The notes under the pieces: model-generated
The model's database searches: none
Told to the model about the DNA's origin: nothing
Seen by the model: only the letters and a program-made list of their open reading frames with translations
Shown here: piece after piece, positions 35,636-45,826 of the stretch
Numbering within the stretch: position 1 is the first letter of the stretch
Layout: each line of letters begins with the position of its first letter
Program-made: the position numbers and the translations under genes
Source: Woeseiaceae bacterium
GTDB lineage: Bacteria; Pseudomonadota; Gammaproteobacteria; Steroidobacterales; Woeseiaceae
NCBI GenBank assembly: GCA_030065915.1
Contig: JASJCQ010000001.1
Location: forward strand, 62,001-126,000
Length of the DNA stretch: 64,000 nucleotides
Direction: 5' to 3'

Positions 35636-35651
35636 TCTATAGATCTATAGA
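35636..35651. promoter_or_regulatory. 16-bp perfect palindrome, likely TetR operator
   Basis: TCTATAGATCTATAGA is a perfect 16-bp palindrome, 30 bp upstream of the tetR ATG and within an AT-rich promoter stretch (35570-35650). A second palindrome, ACTCATGAGT, lies at 35664-35673. Such a site next to a TetR gene is the usual autorepression operator; binding is inferred. Confidence 0.6.
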
Positions 35652-35680
35652 TTTCGGCTCATAACTCATGAGTCACGCCC

Positions 35681-36301
35681 ATGCTCGACAGAAAAAATCC
35701 GAGAACCAAACAACAGCGCGCCGTGCTTGCCGCCGCCAGCGTGTTCGCCGAGAAGGGCTACCACGGCGCGTCGACGCGCGATATCGCGGAGCGTATGGGT
35801 ATTCAGCAGGGCAGCATTTACTACTACTTCAAATCGAAGGAGGACGCGCTGGCCGACGTGTGCCTGTTCGGCATCGAGGACTATGTCAGCCATATGGAGA
35901 CGACGGCCGTGTCGGACCAACCGTTCGAGACGAAACTGCTTGCAACGATCACATCGCACCTGACGAGCTATCGCGAGAGAAACGAAGCGCTGAGAGTGCA
36001 CAACACCGAGCGCCTCTACCTGCCGAAGGAGAAGCGCACCAACCTGAAAGCCCTCGGCAGTCGCTACAGGCAACTCCTCGAAGAGATGTTCGAAAAGGGC
36101 ATCGCCGACGGCGCGTTGCGACCTACGGTCGATGCGCATTTTGCGGCGCAGACGGTCATCGGGCTCTGTAACGCCTGGGGAGACCTTATTGTTCGCGACT
36201 CGGCGCTCGACGTGTTCGATGCCATACAGAAGTGCCACGACCTGCTGCTGAACGGGCTGCGGGAACGACGAAGCAAAAACCGCGACTTAAGCGGCGATTA
36301 G
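35681..36301 (+). CDS. TetR/AcrR family transcriptional regulator
   Basis: The 206-residue product has the typical N-terminal HTH (VFAEKGYHGASTRDIAERMG, then IQQGSIYYYFKSKEDAL). The C-terminal helical ligand-binding part includes LRVHNTERLYLPKEKRTNLK and ends near LLLNGLRERRSK. The ligand is unknown. It precedes cysC by 59 bp and faces dusA across a gap with a 16-bp palindrome. It might regulate itself, cysC-sat or dusA. Confidence 0.92.
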   Translation: MLDRKNPRTKQQRAVLAAASVFAEKGYHGASTRDIAERMGIQQGSIYYYFKSKEDALADVCLFGIEDYVSHMETTAVSDQPFETKLLATITSHLTSYRERNEALRVHNTERLYLPKEKRTNLKALGSRYRQLLEEMFEKGIADGALRPTVDAHFAAQTVIGLCNAWGDLIVRDSALDVFDAIQKCHDLLLNGLRERRSKNRDLSGD

Positions 36302-36360
36302 AAGACAATCAATACAGCAACTACGTTTGACCATTTTTTTAAACTAAAGGGAACATTCAG

Positions 36361-37008
36361 ATGGCAGAGCAAAAAGCCACCAACGTTACATGGCACGACG
36401 GCGACGTCAGCCGGGAGGATCGACAGCAGATCCTGCGCCAGCAGGGATCGACGATCTGGTTCACCGGGCTGTCGGGCAGCGGCAAGAGCACGGTCTCCGT
36501 CGCGCTGGAACGCGCGCTTTACAAGATGGGCAAGCTGTCCTATCGGCTGGACGGCGACAACGTGCGTCTCGGCATCAACAAGAACCTGGGTTTCTCCGAG
36601 GCCGACCGCAAGGAGAATATCCGGCGCATCGGCGAGGTAGCCAAACTGTTCAGTGATGCAGGGACGATCTCCCTGTCCAGCTTCATCAGCCCGTACCGTG
36701 CAGACCGTGACGAGGTGCGCGCGTTGCACGAAGCTGCCGGCCTGCCCTTCGTCGAGGTCTTCGTCGACTGTTCGCTCGAGGTCGCCGAACAGCGCGATCC
36801 CAAGGGCCTGTACAAGAAAGCTCGCGCCGGGGAGATCAAGAACTTCACCGGTATCGACGATCCCTACGAGCCACCGCTCAAGCCGGAGATTCACCTCAAG
36901 ACCGACGAAATGAGCATCGAAGACGAGATACAGCTGATCATCGATTACCTGCTCGAAAAGGACATCGTCAAGACAAACATGCTGACTCGCGAAAGCGACG
37001 CTGCTTAA
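36361..37008 (+). CDS. cysC: Adenylyl-sulfate (APS) kinase CysC
   Basis: CysC phosphorylates APS to PAPS using ATP. The 215-residue product has the P-loop GLSGSGKST near residue 36, [20 protein letters not shown] (the APS-binding signature) and a Walker B/lid region [29 protein letters not shown] upstream of ATG is a good ribosome-binding site. It is followed by sat with a 12-bp gap. cysD, cysN and cysH are not next to it, so PAPS could serve sulfation as well as cysteine synthesis. Confidence 0.96.
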   Translation: MAEQKATNVTWHDGDVSREDRQQILRQQGSTIWFTGLSGSGKSTVSVALERALYKMGKLSYRLDGDNVRLGINKNLGFSEADRKENIRRIGEVAKLFSDAGTISLSSFISPYRADRDEVRALHEAAGLPFVEVFVDCSLEVAEQRDPKGLYKKARAGEIKNFTGIDDPYEPPLKPEIHLKTDEMSIEDEIQLIIDYLLEKDIVKTNMLTRESDAA

Positions 37009-37020
37009 AGGACTAACGCA

Positions 37021-38199
37021 ATGATCAAACCCCATGGCGCGGACAAGCTGCGCCCGCTACTGAACACCGACCAGGCACTTGTGGCCGAGGCCGAGTCACT
37101 GCCATCCATGCTGCTGAGTTCCGCCGCGGCCGCGAACGCGGTCATGCTCGGTGGCGGCTATTTCACGCCGCTTACCGGATTTATGAATGTGGACGACGCC
37201 CTGTCTGTGGCGACGAACATGCATACGACCGGCGGACTGTTCTGGCCCGTGCCTGTACTGAACCTGGTTGACGACGTCTCTTCGATCGAAAATCATGCAC
37301 GAATCGCCTTGCGTGACCCGAATGTCGACGGACGTCCGGTCATCGCAATCATGGACGTCGACAACATCGAGCGACTCAGCGACGAGCAGTTCGAAACCCT
37401 GACCAAGCAGACCTTCGGCACCGACGATCCGGCACACCCCGGCGTTTCGGTGTTCCAGGCTCAGGGCCGCTACTGCGTGTCGGGCCCGATCGAGGTGCTC
37501 AACCTGAGCTACTTCGAGACCGAGTTTGCGGGAACGTTCAAGACGGCCGTCGAAATCCGCGACGAGATCAACGCGCTCGGATGGGAGACCGTCGTCGCGT
37601 TCCAGACCCGCAACCCGATGCACCTCGCGCACGAAGAATTGTGCCGCATGGCGATGGAGCGTCTCGATGCCGACGGCATCGTCGTGCATATGTTGCTCGG
37701 CAAACTCAAGGCCGGCGACATTCCAGCGTCCGTGCGTGACGCCTGCATCCGCAAGATGGTCGACGTCTACTTCCCGGAGAACACGGTGCTCGTGAACGGA
37801 TACGGATTCGACATGCTGTATGCCGGTCCCAGGGAAGCGCTGCTGCACGCCGTCTTCCGCCAGAACATGGGGGCCACACACCTGATCGTCGGTCGGGACC
37901 ATGCCGGCGTCGGCGACTACTACGGTCCGTTCGATGCGCAGGCAATTTTCGACGAACTGCCAGACGACGCGCTCGACATCGAGATATTCGCTGCAGACCA
38001 CACGGCCTGGTCGAAGAAACTCGATCGCGTCGTCATGATGCGTGAGGCGCCGGACCATTCGCCGGAAGACTATGTGTTCCTTTCCGGCACCAAGGTCCGC
38101 GATATGCTGTCGCAGGGCATTGCGCCGCCGCCGGAGTTCTCGCGCCCGGAAGTCGCGGAGATCCTGATGGACTACTACCGATCGTCCGACGCCGCCTGA
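37021..38199 (+). CDS. sat: ATP sulfurylase (sulfate adenylyltransferase), Sat type
   Basis: Sat makes APS from sulfate and ATP. The 392-residue protein is the single-chain Sat type, not CysDN. It has QTRNPMHLAHEELCRMA (the RNP...HxxH active-site motif), GRDHAGVGDYYGPFDAQAIF and the final FLSGTKVRDMLSQG segment of the family. It starts 12 bp after cysC. In assimilatory and in some sulfur-oxidising bacteria this enzyme pairs with CysC or AprAB; only the former is seen here. Confidence 0.95.
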   Translation: MIKPHGADKLRPLLNTDQALVAEAESLPSMLLSSAAAANAVMLGGGYFTPLTGFMNVDDALSVATNMHTTGGLFWPVPVLNLVDDVSSIENHARIALRDPNVDGRPVIAIMDVDNIERLSDEQFETLTKQTFGTDDPAHPGVSVFQAQGRYCVSGPIEVLNLSYFETEFAGTFKTAVEIRDEINALGWETVVAFQTRNPMHLAHEELCRMAMERLDADGIVVHMLLGKLKAGDIPASVRDACIRKMVDVYFPENTVLVNGYGFDMLYAGPREALLHAVFRQNMGATHLIVGRDHAGVGDYYGPFDAQAIFDELPDDALDIEIFAADHTAWSKKLDRVVMMREAPDHSPEDYVFLSGTKVRDMLSQGIAPPPEFSRPEVAEILMDYYRSSDAA

Positions 38200-38262
38200 G
38201 CAGGTCTCTGTAGCCCATCGCATGTCGGCCGGCGCAATTGTCGCTATCATTGCCCGGCCGTC

Positions 38263-39486
38263 ATGAGATCACTTGCAGTATTAATCGCCGCCGGGTTGCT
38301 GGTCGGTTGCGCGACTATCCCGGACGACGATCCCATCGTCGTCCTCATCTCTATCGATGGCCTGGGCCCGCGTGTGATGCAGTCGGTCGATACTCCGACA
38401 CTGGACGCACTGTCGGCGAGCGGCCTGACCGCAGGGTACATGCAGCCGATCTTTCCGACGATGACGTTCCCGAATCATTACAGCATTGCGACGGGCCTGT
38501 ACCCGGCGGAACACGGTATCGTCAACAACACCTTCCCGAACGCTGACCGCAGCGACTGGTATACGCTCTACGATCGAAGCAAAGTCCAGGATGGCCGCTG
38601 GTACGGTGGCGATCCGGTCTGGGTGCTCGCCGAACAGAATGGCTTAACGGCCAAGAGCTACTACTTCGTTGGCACCGAGGCAGACATCAGCGGCGTCAGG
38701 CCGACCGTTGCCTTCAACTACGACGCCGACGTAACGGGCACCGAACGCGTCGACACGGTGCTGGAGTGGCTCGCATTACCAGCGGCCGAGCGGCCGAGAT
38801 TCGTCACGCTGTATTTCGAGGAGGTCGATACCAATTCGCATAGGTTTGGACCCTGGTCCGCGAGATCGAGGGATGCGGTTCGACGCGTCGACGGGTACCT
38901 GCGTCGCCTTATCGATGGCGTGAATGAGCTACCGATTGCGGACCGTGTTCATTACGTCGTCGTGTCCGACCATGGCCTCGACCGATATCGCATAAATCAG
39001 GACGTTTTCGTTCTGGATACCGTTATCAACCTGGACGGCGCGCGAATAGTCGAAGGCGGCTCCTATCTGAACCTGTTCGATCCAACCCTGGATGATCGCC
39101 GGGCGGATGAAATCTGCGAGATCGTTAACCGCCAATGGCAACACGGCAACTGCTACACGCGCCGTTCGGCGCCCGCGGAGTGGCGCGTCACTGATGATCC
39201 TCGCTACCCGGAAGCGCTGATGGTGGCCGACGTAGGATTTGCGCTGATCAGCACGGAGCAAGAGCGCTCACGTATCACGATCGGCGATCATGGCTGGCCA
39301 CCGGAGGCAGCCAGCATGCGGGCTATCTTCATTGCGTCCGGGCCTCGAATCAACAAGCAAATTCGCATCGAGGCGATCAGAGTCATCGACGTCTACCCAT
39401 TGCTGCTGAAGTTGCTCGACCTTCCGGCACCGCGCGAATTTCCGGAAGAGCAGCGCGTGCTGCTCGACTACGTCGTAAACCCCTAG
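38263..39486 (+). CDS. Alkaline-phosphatase-superfamily lipoprotein phosphodiesterase (ENPP-like)
   Basis: Ectonucleotide pyrophosphatase/phosphodiesterase-type enzyme, predicted to be a lipoprotein: signal MRSLAVLIAAGLLVGC with lipobox LVGC (Cys16). The 407-residue product has the metal and nucleophile motifs: ISIDGLGP, the Thr nucleophile region PTMTFPNHYSIATGLYP, FEEVDTNSHRFGP, VSDHGLD and IGDHGWPP. Substrate is unknown; nucleotides or phosphodiesters are typical. A GC-rich inverted repeat (GGCCGG...CCGGCC) lies just upstream of the start. It converges with the TonB receptor gene across 13 bp. Confidence 0.9.
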   Translation: MRSLAVLIAAGLLVGCATIPDDDPIVVLISIDGLGPRVMQSVDTPTLDALSASGLTAGYMQPIFPTMTFPNHYSIATGLYPAEHGIVNNTFPNADRSDWYTLYDRSKVQDGRWYGGDPVWVLAEQNGLTAKSYYFVGTEADISGVRPTVAFNYDADVTGTERVDTVLEWLALPAAERPRFVTLYFEEVDTNSHRFGPWSARSRDAVRRVDGYLRRLIDGVNELPIADRVHYVVVSDHGLDRYRINQDVFVLDTVINLDGARIVEGGSYLNLFDPTLDDRRADEICEIVNRQWQHGNCYTRRSAPAEWRVTDDPRYPEALMVADVGFALISTEQERSRITIGDHGWPPEAASMRAIFIASGPRINKQIRIEAIRVIDVYPLLLKLLDLPAPREFPEEQRVLLDYVVNP

Positions 39487-39499
39487 CGCGTAAAGCTGG

Positions 39500-41539
39500 C
39501 TAGCGCTGGTACGACAGCTCCACAAAGAACTCACGACCCCGGCCGGGGAAATAGCGATAGTTGCCGAACGCATAATCGGCACGATCTGCGATCACGGCGT
39601 CGGCGACGTTCCGGACACGCAGCGACAGCGAGGTGCGGGCATTCAGGGCGTAGTCAGCATTCAGGTTCAGAAGTTCATGCCCCGGGTAGCTGAACTGGTT
39701 TTCGGCATCGAGGAAGTAGCGCCCGATGCTATTCAACTGAAGTGCTGCGGCGAATCGGTCAACGGGCGCAAAGCGCAGCGTCGCCGTTCCAAACCAGCGT
39801 GGTGCGGTATCGACGTCGTTGCCGGACGCGAATGTCTCGCCGCGGGCCGCGACAAGGTCGAAGTCGTAGACATGGCGCGCGTACGTCCCGACCAGACTGA
39901 ATGACCAGGCATCATTCAGGCGGCCTTCCACCGAGAACTCGAGGCCGCGATGCTCACTCTGGCCATCGCTGATATTGAATCCCTCTGCGTCACGCAACAC
40001 CGAGTTCTTCTTGGCCATCGCGAACACGGCAAGTTCGCCCCTCCAGCTCTCCGTAACGGTACGCATGCCGATCTCGAAAGCGTCGATCGTCTCGGAGTCC
40101 AGGTCGGATACCAGCTGACCGCTCTGCAGTCGATAGAGCTCGGTCATCTGCGGCGCACGAAATCCCCTGCCAAGGGCCATAAACGCGGTGACGTCTTCAC
40201 TCGGGTGATAAGAGAGTCCCAGCTTCGGGGCCACGTTCTCGAAACGATCCTTGCGGTCGGCCAGGCGCGTGTAAAGGCAGCCGCCGAAACCACAGGCTGT
40301 ACCGTCATCGCGCGTGTTGCCGTCGAGCATGAGGTTGTCGTAGTCGTAGCGCGTCAGCTCCGCGCGGAGGCCCAACGACAGTCGCCAGCGATCGGACAGA
40401 GAGACGAAGGATTGCACATAGGGCGCGAAACTCGTGCTCGTCACTTCATAGTCGTAATGCTTGCCCGCGGGGCGGGTCTCCTGAAGAAATGCCGATCCCT
40501 CTGTCGGACCATCCTGGGTTTCCTTAAGAAACACATCGGCCCACTCGACGTCGAGCCCGACGACCGTCCGGGACTGCCCTTTTTCAATAGTCACTGCCGA
40601 GTTGATGCCGGCGCTCTTGTGACCGTTCTCCTCCAGCGGCTGCCCCGGCAGGAAGTGCTGCAGGAACACCATGTCAGAGCGCCTTGCGAACGGTCGTACG
40701 TCCACCGTTGCTGCGCCGACGGGTCGCGTCCAGATGCCATAGACACGCTGGCTCTCGGCCTGCCTGAATGCCTCCGGATTCGGGTTGCTGCGGTTCAGGT
40801 CATCGTCCTTGTAAGCATCCTGACCGCGAATGAAGCCCGCCGTTTCCTGGTCGAGATCGGTCAGAGAAACGGCAGCGAGCAAATCACCGCCGAACACCGA
40901 CGTCGACCACTTGGCGTGCAGCTTCCATTGCTCGTAGCCCGTATCCTCGCGAAAGCCGCCATCGTCTGCGATGACGACATCGACCAGCCCCCGCTCAGCG
41001 AGGACAGCAGCTCCACGAAACCGCCGGAAGTCGTTTGCACCAAGTTCTATGGAAGCCGCCGGGGCGGCCCCTGCACCAGGCGACGGCAAGCGGAAGTTGA
41101 TCGTGCCGTGCAGGGCGTTGGACCCGTAAAGCGCGTTGCCCGGCCCGCGTATCAGCTCGACCGACTGCGCAGACTCGGACTGGATCTCGAACAGCTGGTT
41201 GACGTTGCAGAAGCCGGATGGCCGCGTGGGTACACCGTCCTCGAGCGTCAGGAATGCACCGCAGGATCCTGCACCGGTCAGCACCGGTGAGCGGATCGCC
41301 GTCAGGTTTTCCTGGCCGCTCCCGCGCGAGATCCAGGTGCCGGGGCTCTTGAGCAACAACTCGTGAACGTGCGCATGCGCCTCGTCGTCGATCTCGTCCT
41401 TGTTGAGCAGGGAGACGTTGCCAATGTTGTCGAGCAGCGGAGATTCCCGTCGCTCGCTCGTGACGACGATTTCTTCCAGCGTCTGCGCCAGCGCGCTTGC
41501 CGCTGGCAGCAGCAGCAGAGTGAAGACGATCGAACGCAT
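39500..41539 (-). CDS. TonB-dependent outer-membrane receptor
   Basis: The 679-residue product from ATG 41539 has a signal peptide (SIVFTLLLLPAASALAQ), then a TonB box-like LEEIVVTSERRES. The plug domain holds VELIRGPGNALYGSNALHGT, and the C-terminal beta-barrel ends with an aromatic residue pattern (FVELSYQR). A start at 41608 would add 23 residues ahead of the signal. Substrate is not clear. Two CG-linked cysteines (TGAGSCGAFL, SGFCNVNQL) lie in the plug. It converges with the phosphodiesterase gene and has no nearby tonB or exbBD. Confidence 0.9.
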   Translation of the reverse strand: MRSIVFTLLLLPAASALAQTLEEIVVTSERRESPLLDNIGNVSLLNKDEIDDEAHAHVHELLLKSPGTWISRGSGQENLTAIRSPVLTGAGSCGAFLTLEDGVPTRPSGFCNVNQLFEIQSESAQSVELIRGPGNALYGSNALHGTINFRLPSPGAGAAPAASIELGANDFRRFRGAAVLAERGLVDVVIADDGGFREDTGYEQWKLHAKWSTSVFGGDLLAAVSLTDLDQETAGFIRGQDAYKDDDLNRSNPNPEAFRQAESQRVYGIWTRPVGAATVDVRPFARRSDMVFLQHFLPGQPLEENGHKSAGINSAVTIEKGQSRTVVGLDVEWADVFLKETQDGPTEGSAFLQETRPAGKHYDYEVTSTSFAPYVQSFVSLSDRWRLSLGLRAELTRYDYDNLMLDGNTRDDGTACGFGGCLYTRLADRKDRFENVAPKLGLSYHPSEDVTAFMALGRGFRAPQMTELYRLQSGQLVSDLDSETIDAFEIGMRTVTESWRGELAVFAMAKKNSVLRDAEGFNISDGQSEHRGLEFSVEGRLNDAWSFSLVGTYARHVYDFDLVAARGETFASGNDVDTAPRWFGTATLRFAPVDRFAAALQLNSIGRYFLDAENQFSYPGHELLNLNADYALNARTSLSLRVRNVADAVIADRADYAFGNYRYFPGRGREFFVELSYQR

Positions 41540-41621
41540 CAGCGTTGCCCGGCCCAGACCGGTCTCTTCAGACCAGCACATTCGATTCCCGGTAAAGCCG
41601 ACCCGCAACGTCCGAGTGCCA

Positions 41622-43718
41622 CTATCGATTCCTCGCCCACTCGCTGAGAGTGGTGCCCTGCTCCACGAGACGTTCGAGCAACGGCGAGGGTGTCCAGTTT
41701 TCAGCCGAGAGTGTCTCCCTGAATGAGCGAATAGTTTCGAGAATCACTGGCAGACCCACCACGTCCGCATAGTGCATCGGCCCACCGCGGTGTGCCGGGA
41801 AACCATAGCCGTAGACATAGACGACGTCGATGTCGCCCGGCCGCTGTGCAATCCTCTCGTCGAGGATGTTCATGCCTTCGTTGATCAACGCGAACAGGAT
41901 CCGGTCATGCACTTCCTTGTCGTCGATGTTTCGTCGTTTGATGCCCAGCGCCCCAGCCTCGCGCTCGATGATCTTGAGCACTTCAGGGTCCGGCTCCCGG
42001 CGTCGTGTGTCCGGATCATAGCGATACATGCCCGCGCCGGTCTTCTGGCCGAGCCTGCCGGCCTCGACGAGTACGTCAGCCACACGATACGCCCGCGGGT
42101 CGCCCTTCTGATCGTCCGGCAGAATTTCGCGCGCCTTGTAGCCAACGTCCATGCCCGCGAGGTCAAAAACGGCGAGTGGGCCCATGGCCATGCCAAAAGC
42201 CTCCATCGCCGAGTCGACGCTGTCGGGCGTTCCGCCCTCGATGACGCAGAGTTGGGCCTCTCTACCGTAGTCCTGCAACATTCGATTGCCGATGAAGCCG
42301 TAGCAAACGCGGGACATTACGGGCACCTTGCGGATCTTCTTCGCCAGCGCCATACAGGTCGCAAGCACGTCGGCGGCGGTCTTTTCGCCGCGCACGACCT
42401 CCAGCAACTTCATAATGTTGGCCGGGCTGAAGAAATGCAGGCCGATGACATCGCCGGGCCGGGCGGTGACCAACGCGATCGCATTGACGTCCTGGTACGA
42501 CGTATTGGTCGCGAGTATGGCACCGGGCTTACAGGTCTCATCCAGGCGACGGAAGATGTCTTGCTTCAGCTCGAGATTCTCGAACACGGCTTCTATAACA
42601 AGGTCGACGCTTGCGAGGTCACTGAAGTCGGTCGAACCCACAATACGCTGGCGGCGTTCTGCGGCCGCTTCCTCGGTGAGCTTGCCTTTGCTGACCGTGA
42701 TCCCGTAGTTCTTGTCGATGATGCCGAGGCCGCGCTCGAGCGCCTCGTCGTTGACTTCGATCAGCGTAACCGGGATGCCGGCATTCGCGAAACTCATCGC
42801 GATGCCACCGCCCATCGTGCCCCCGCCTACGATGCCAATCGTCTGGATATCCCGCTTTGGCGTGTCGCGGGGAATATCGCTGATTTTCGCGGCTTCACGC
42901 TCGGCAAAGAACAGGTGCCGAAGTGCTGCCGACTGCTCGCCCTGAATCAGCCGCATGAACGCTTCGCGCTCGAGCTTCATGCCCTCCTCGAAGGACTTTG
43001 TCGCGGCGGCAGCGGCCGCCTCGACGATTTCCATCGGCGCAATCTGGCCCCGGGCTCGTTTCGCCACCTGCGCGCGTATTGCCGCCAGCTCCTCGTCGGT
43101 CAACGCATCAACGCTGCGGTCTGACGTCCGGCGCGGCTGGGTATCGGCGGACAACAGCTCATCGCACCAGGCACGAGCGCCTGCCTCCAGCTCACCGTCG
43201 AAGATTTTGTCGACGACGCCCGCGGTCAGCGCATCCGACGCCGAAATCGGCGCGCCGCTCGTCATCATCTGTATCGCGGGACCGATGCCGGTGATCCGTG
43301 GCAGCCGCTGCGTGCCGCCCGCACCCGGCAAAAGGCCCAGTTTGACCTCCGGCAGCCCGACCTTGGCGCTTCTGAGCGCGCAGCGGTAGTGCGACGCGAG
43401 CGCCAACTCGAATCCGCCGCCCAGCGCGGTGCCATGGATGGCGGCGACAACCGGCTTGGCTGATCGCTCGATCGCACCCAGCAGGTCTGGCAGGAACGGC
43501 TCCATCGGCGGCTTGCCGAACTCGGTGATGTCGGCGCCGGCGACAAAGCTGCGGCCGTCGCAGATGATAAGCACTATGCCCGAAGCGTCTTGCTGTGCGG
43601 CCTTGATCGCATCCTCCAGACCGGCGCGGACAGCCTGCGACAACGCGTTGACGGGTGGGTTGTTGATCCGGATAACGCCTATCCGGCCTTCCAGCGAATA
43701 GCTGACGGGTGAAGTCAT
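41622..43718 (-). CDS. FadJ/FadB-like bifunctional enoyl-CoA hydratase / 3-hydroxyacyl-CoA dehydrogenase
   Basis: Multifunctional beta-oxidation enzyme; length 698 residues. The N-terminal crotonase part has [20 protein letters not shown] and [20 protein letters not shown] with the two expected Glu residues. The dehydrogenase part has the NAD motif [20 protein letters not shown] and the catalytic His region [20 protein letters not shown]. The order and length resemble the peroxisomal-bifunctional / FadJ type. No thiolase follows. An AraC-type HTH gene lies divergently upstream. Confidence 0.93.
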   Translation of the reverse strand: MTSPVSYSLEGRIGVIRINNPPVNALSQAVRAGLEDAIKAAQQDASGIVLIICDGRSFVAGADITEFGKPPMEPFLPDLLGAIERSAKPVVAAIHGTALGGGFELALASHYRCALRSAKVGLPEVKLGLLPGAGGTQRLPRITGIGPAIQMMTSGAPISASDALTAGVVDKIFDGELEAGARAWCDELLSADTQPRRTSDRSVDALTDEELAAIRAQVAKRARGQIAPMEIVEAAAAAATKSFEEGMKLEREAFMRLIQGEQSAALRHLFFAEREAAKISDIPRDTPKRDIQTIGIVGGGTMGGGIAMSFANAGIPVTLIEVNDEALERGLGIIDKNYGITVSKGKLTEEAAAERRQRIVGSTDFSDLASVDLVIEAVFENLELKQDIFRRLDETCKPGAILATNTSYQDVNAIALVTARPGDVIGLHFFSPANIMKLLEVVRGEKTAADVLATCMALAKKIRKVPVMSRVCYGFIGNRMLQDYGREAQLCVIEGGTPDSVDSAMEAFGMAMGPLAVFDLAGMDVGYKAREILPDDQKGDPRAYRVADVLVEAGRLGQKTGAGMYRYDPDTRRREPDPEVLKIIEREAGALGIKRRNIDDKEVHDRILFALINEGMNILDERIAQRPGDIDVVYVYGYGFPAHRGGPMHYADVVGLPVILETIRSFRETLSAENWTPSPLLERLVEQGTTLSEWARNR

Positions 43719-43862
43719 GGGCTTGCCTGCATATCTTGAGCGAACGCGATCATATAAAAGCCCCGTGACGCTGTCAGCCGGCTACCATTGGGTAAGCATT
43801 GGAAATCCGTTGCTCACGGGGTAGATTACGGTGTCACTACGACCTTAGCCGTTCGCGATCGC

Positions 43863-44249
43863 ATGTACCGGAACTTAAGCGACCAGATAGAAAAGTACCT
43901 CAAATCCCTGAAATTTGAGGAAAATATTGCCTATGAGCTGAAACGGCGACTTGCCGACCTGCTGGCGCAGGGCGAGGCTAACGCCGACGCTGCCTGCCGC
44001 GCGTTGAAGCTCAGTCGTCGCACACTGCAGCGACGCCTAAAGGCGGAAAAGACGAGCTTCCAGGCCGTGCTGACCGAGGTGCGAGCCGAATTGGCCGTAC
44101 GCTATCTTAAGGACGAGCGACTGAAGGCACTGGAAGTGGCCATGCTACTCGGTTATTCGAGCATCAGCTCGTTCACGACGGCGTTCAAGTCCTGGTACGA
44201 CATGCCGCCTGCAGAATACCGGGCCAAGTTCCTGTCGATACGCGCTTAA
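43863..44249 (+). CDS. AraC-family HTH-only regulator (short)
   Basis: From ATG 43863 the product is 128 residues; the frame is open to TTG 43788 but those codons look non-coding. It is essentially only the C-terminal AraC/XylS double HTH: ACRALKLSRRTLQRRLKAEK and ALEVAMLLGYSSISSFTTAF, ending KSWYDMPPAEYR. In the group it resembles, a full protein of about 340 residues carries an N-terminal ligand domain, absent here. It could be a decayed regulator or a genuine short form. It lies divergently from the fadJ-like gene. Confidence 0.78.
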   Translation: MYRNLSDQIEKYLKSLKFEENIAYELKRRLADLLAQGEANADAACRALKLSRRTLQRRLKAEKTSFQAVLTEVRAELAVRYLKDERLKALEVAMLLGYSSISSFTTAFKSWYDMPPAEYRAKFLSIRA

Positions 44250-44297
44250 GACGCAGACACAACCCGTAAACGGCACCGCTGGCACCCTGTCTGCAAC

Positions 44298-44333
44298 CGC
44301 GCATGATTCCGCATGAATGCGGTATCATTCGCG
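44298..44333. repeat. 36-bp near-perfect inverted repeat before the aldehyde dehydrogenase
   Basis: Two 17-bp arms (44298-44314 and 44317-44333) pair at 15 of 17 positions around a 2-bp centre. The core is CCGCATGAATGCGG. It lies 50 bp after the AraC stop and 20 bp before the aldehyde dehydrogenase start; CCTTTTG follows. It may be a terminator for the AraC gene, or a large operator overlapping the promoter of the dehydrogenase. Confidence 0.7.
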
Positions 44334-44352
44334 CCTTTTGGAGCGCCCTTTC

Positions 44353-45789
44353 ATGCGTGACTGGCTGAAATTCTACATCGATGGCGAATGGGTGGACCCT
44401 GCGTCACCCGCCACGATCGAGGTGGTGAATCCGGCGACGGAAGCCGTGTGCGGCCACGTCAGCGCAGGCTCCGCCGCCGATGTGAATAGCGCCGTCGCTG
44501 CCGCCAAAAAAGCGCTTCCGTCATTCTCGCAGACGAGCCGCGAAGAACGCATGCAATTGCTGCAAGCCATCCTCGACGCCTTCGCCGAGCGTCACAGTGA
44601 CATCGCCGAGGCCGTCATGGAGGAGATGGGCGCCCCGTGGAAACTCGCAAAAGGCGCGCAGACCTATAGCGGTATCAATCACATCAAGACGACGCTTCGC
44701 GCTCTGAATGACCTGAGTTTCGAAACCTCGCATCGCACGACGAGGATCGTCAGGGAACCGATCGGCGTCTGCGCGCTGATCACGCCGTGGAACTGGCCGG
44801 TCAACCAGGTCGCCTGCAAGGTCGCACCGGCGCTGGCCGCCGGCTGCACGATGGTACTGAAGCCGAGCGAGGTAGCGCCGTTTGACGCGATGGTTTTCGC
44901 CGAGGTGCTGGACGCCGCCGGCGTACCCGCCGGCGTTTTCAATCTCGTCAACGGCACCGGTCCGGTGGTTGGCGCGGCGATGAGCGAGCACCCCGATGTC
45001 GCGATGGTGTCCTTTACCGGGTCGACACGGGCCGGTGTCGAGGTTGCAAGGAATGCCGCCCCGACCGTCAAGCGGGTCGCGCAGGAACTCGGCGGAAAGT
45101 CCGCCAACATCCTGCTCGATGACGTGGATCTCGCTACCGCCGTCAGAACAGGCGCTGAGGAGTGCTTCGAGAACGCCGGCCAGTCCTGTAATGCACCGAC
45201 GCGCATGCTCGTCCCGGCCGACCGCGTGGAAGAAGCCGCTGAGATCGCCGCCGAGGTCGCCAATAGCATCGCAGTGGGCGACCCGAAGCAGGAAGGCATC
45301 GAAGTTGGTCCTCTCGTATCGGACATTCAGTGGAACAAGGTGCAGGCCCTTATCGCCAAGGGTATCGAGGAAGGTGCAACGCTGGCTGCCGGCGGTACCG
45401 GTCGGCCTGACGGCCTGGACAAGGGCTACTTCGTTCGCCCGACCGTCTTTGCCGACGTTAACAACTCGATGACGATCGCGCGGGAGGAGATATTCGGTCC
45501 GGTTCTCTCTATTATCCCGTACGCGGACGAGGACGAGGCGGTGGCGATCGCAAACGACACGCTCTACGGGCTGTCCAGTTATGTTTCGTCGTCAAACCTG
45601 GAACGCGCACGCGGCATTGCCGCTAAGATGCAGTCAGGGATGGTGCACATCAACTACGCCCATCTTGACTCTATGGCGCCTTTCGGCGGCTACAAGCAAT
45701 CCGGCAACGGTCGCGAATGGGGGCCGCTTGGCATCGAGGAATTCCTCGAGACCAAGTCCATCTACGGCTACGACGCGCAATCGGCATAG
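44353..45789 (+). CDS. NAD(P)-dependent aldehyde dehydrogenase
   Basis: The start was set at ATG 44353 ([19 protein letters not shown]), with GGAG about 10 nt upstream, giving 478 residues; ATG 44317 would add 12 residues running into the inverted repeat. The catalytic Cys is in [13 protein letters not shown], the general-base Glu in [13 protein letters not shown], and NAD-binding residues in [20 protein letters not shown] and [12 protein letters not shown]. The end [12 protein letters not shown] is typical. The substrate cannot be told from sequence. Confidence 0.94.
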   Translation: MRDWLKFYIDGEWVDPASPATIEVVNPATEAVCGHVSAGSAADVNSAVAAAKKALPSFSQTSREERMQLLQAILDAFAERHSDIAEAVMEEMGAPWKLAKGAQTYSGINHIKTTLRALNDLSFETSHRTTRIVREPIGVCALITPWNWPVNQVACKVAPALAAGCTMVLKPSEVAPFDAMVFAEVLDAAGVPAGVFNLVNGTGPVVGAAMSEHPDVAMVSFTGSTRAGVEVARNAAPTVKRVAQELGGKSANILLDDVDLATAVRTGAEECFENAGQSCNAPTRMLVPADRVEEAAEIAAEVANSIAVGDPKQEGIEVGPLVSDIQWNKVQALIAKGIEEGATLAAGGTGRPDGLDKGYFVRPTVFADVNNSMTIAREEIFGPVLSIIPYADEDEAVAIANDTLYGLSSYVSSSNLERARGIAAKMQSGMVHINYAHLDSMAPFGGYKQSGNGREWGPLGIEEFLETKSIYGYDAQSA

Positions 45790-45826
45790 AACCGGCGCGC
45801 GGGTACTTAACACGAACTGATTGAAT

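Noticed and set aside
37096..38250. Minus-strand open frame of 384 codons opposite sat
   Set aside because: His/Arg/Val-rich shadow of the ATP sulfurylase frame with no domain.
39950..41290. Plus-strand open frame of 446 codons opposite the TonB receptor
   Set aside because: No motif and opposite to a receptor with plug, barrel and signal peptide.
41772..43124. Plus-strand open frame of 450 codons opposite the fadJ-like gene
   Set aside because: Antisense shadow of a gene with complete catalytic motifs.
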